Assembly (NCBI GenBank): GCA_001247695.2
Contig: LGRX02027270.1
Coordinates: 1 to 64,000, forward strand
Length of the DNA: 64,000 bases
Origin: Cymbomonas tetramitiformis
Taxonomy: Eukaryota; Chlorophyta; Pyramimonadophyceae; Pyramimonadales; Pyramimonadaceae
Reading direction: 5' to 3'
A program made the translations under genes and the position numbers. Numbering within the stretch: the stretch's first letter is position 1; every line of letters starts with the position of its first letter. The notes below the pieces were generated by a model. It was given only the letters and a program-made list of their open reading frames with translations, was not told the DNA's origin and ran no database searches. Below, one piece after another: positions 63,983 through 64,000 of this stretch.

Positions 63983-64000
63983 ATGGACACCATAATTGGT

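Larger units (their letters stand above)
53791..64000 (+). mobile_element. Element G, type-2 provirus (right end outside window)
   Basis: The left TIR (53791 to about 54066) is inserted in F's lipase-like gene. Late genes on the minus strand are complete from F-box/SAP to lipase-like. Beyond 62700 comes an accessory cassette of balanced GC content, as in B but with other genes. Integrase, ATPase and polymerase, if present, lie beyond the edge. Confidence 0.85.

Noticed and set aside
1..64000. tRNA or rRNA genes
   Set aside because: No cloverleaf or rRNA core sequence noticed on either strand by eye; a scan with a covariance model would be needed to exclude them.

Overview
The window is eukaryotic DNA packed with integrated viruses of the Polinton/Maverick type (close to adintoviruses and polinton-like viruses). 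The grounds are a retroviral-type DDE integrase next to a protein-primed family B DNA polymerase, an FtsK/HerA-like packaging ATPase, a double jelly-roll major capsid protein (MCP) preceded by a penton-like protein, long terminal inverted repeats (TIRs) starting 5'-AG, and 6-bp target-site duplications (TSDs). The standard genetic code fits. I cannot name the host; only about 2.7 kb (28546-31264), richer in GC and in satellites, looks like non-element DNA.

Layout: a stack of nested elements. I separate three TIR families by their tips, all of which share AGTAGTA: type 1 (AGTAGTATGATGTAGCG), type 2 (AGTAGTATACTACCG), type 3 (AGTAGTAAG). Element A (type 3) runs from before base 1 to 28143 and sits at the integrase start codon of an older remnant J (28144-28545). 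Element B (type 1, 3412-25753, 22.3 kb, both TIRs, TSD GAAACT) is inserted in A's last fibre gene and is the only element whole in the window. After the flank come H (type 2, from 31265), C (type 1, from 31659, in an H gene), D (type 1, from 33911, in C's integrase), F (type 2, from 35057, in a D fibre gene), E (type 2, 39692-51637, TSD GATAAG, in F's MCP gene) with a further type-3 element E2 (about 44462-51097) inside it, and G (type 2, from 53791, in F's lipase-like gene) running off the right edge.

Gene plan, as seen in B: TIR, small basic Cys protein, a protein that may bind ssDNA, integrase, polymerase (opposite strand), ATPase, an accessory cassette of balanced GC content, DNA methyltransferase (opposite strand), two core-like proteins, a lipase-like protein, small proteins, penton-like protein, MCP, two small virion-type proteins and two fibre-type proteins, TIR. 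Types 2 and 3 add an F-box-like/SAP protein beside the TIR. The late genes are packed head to tail, and most have an AT-rich TATAATATATAA-like motif directly before the ATG.

The most unusual content: (i) cassettes of balanced GC content in B and G encoding zinc-rich nuclear-type proteins, two with histone-H3-like N-termini, one with an SQ cluster and one with a SUMO-interaction-like motif; (ii) a shared MSSFG-type N-terminus on three successive virion-type proteins, suggesting a common docking tail; (iii) mosaic fibres with swapped C-terminal modules; (iv) a TIR hairpin kept by a compensating change; (v) a polymerase in B that is heavily disrupted although the capsid genes are open. Several genes in different elements carry single frameshifts in homopolymer runs, so some breaks could be sequencing errors.
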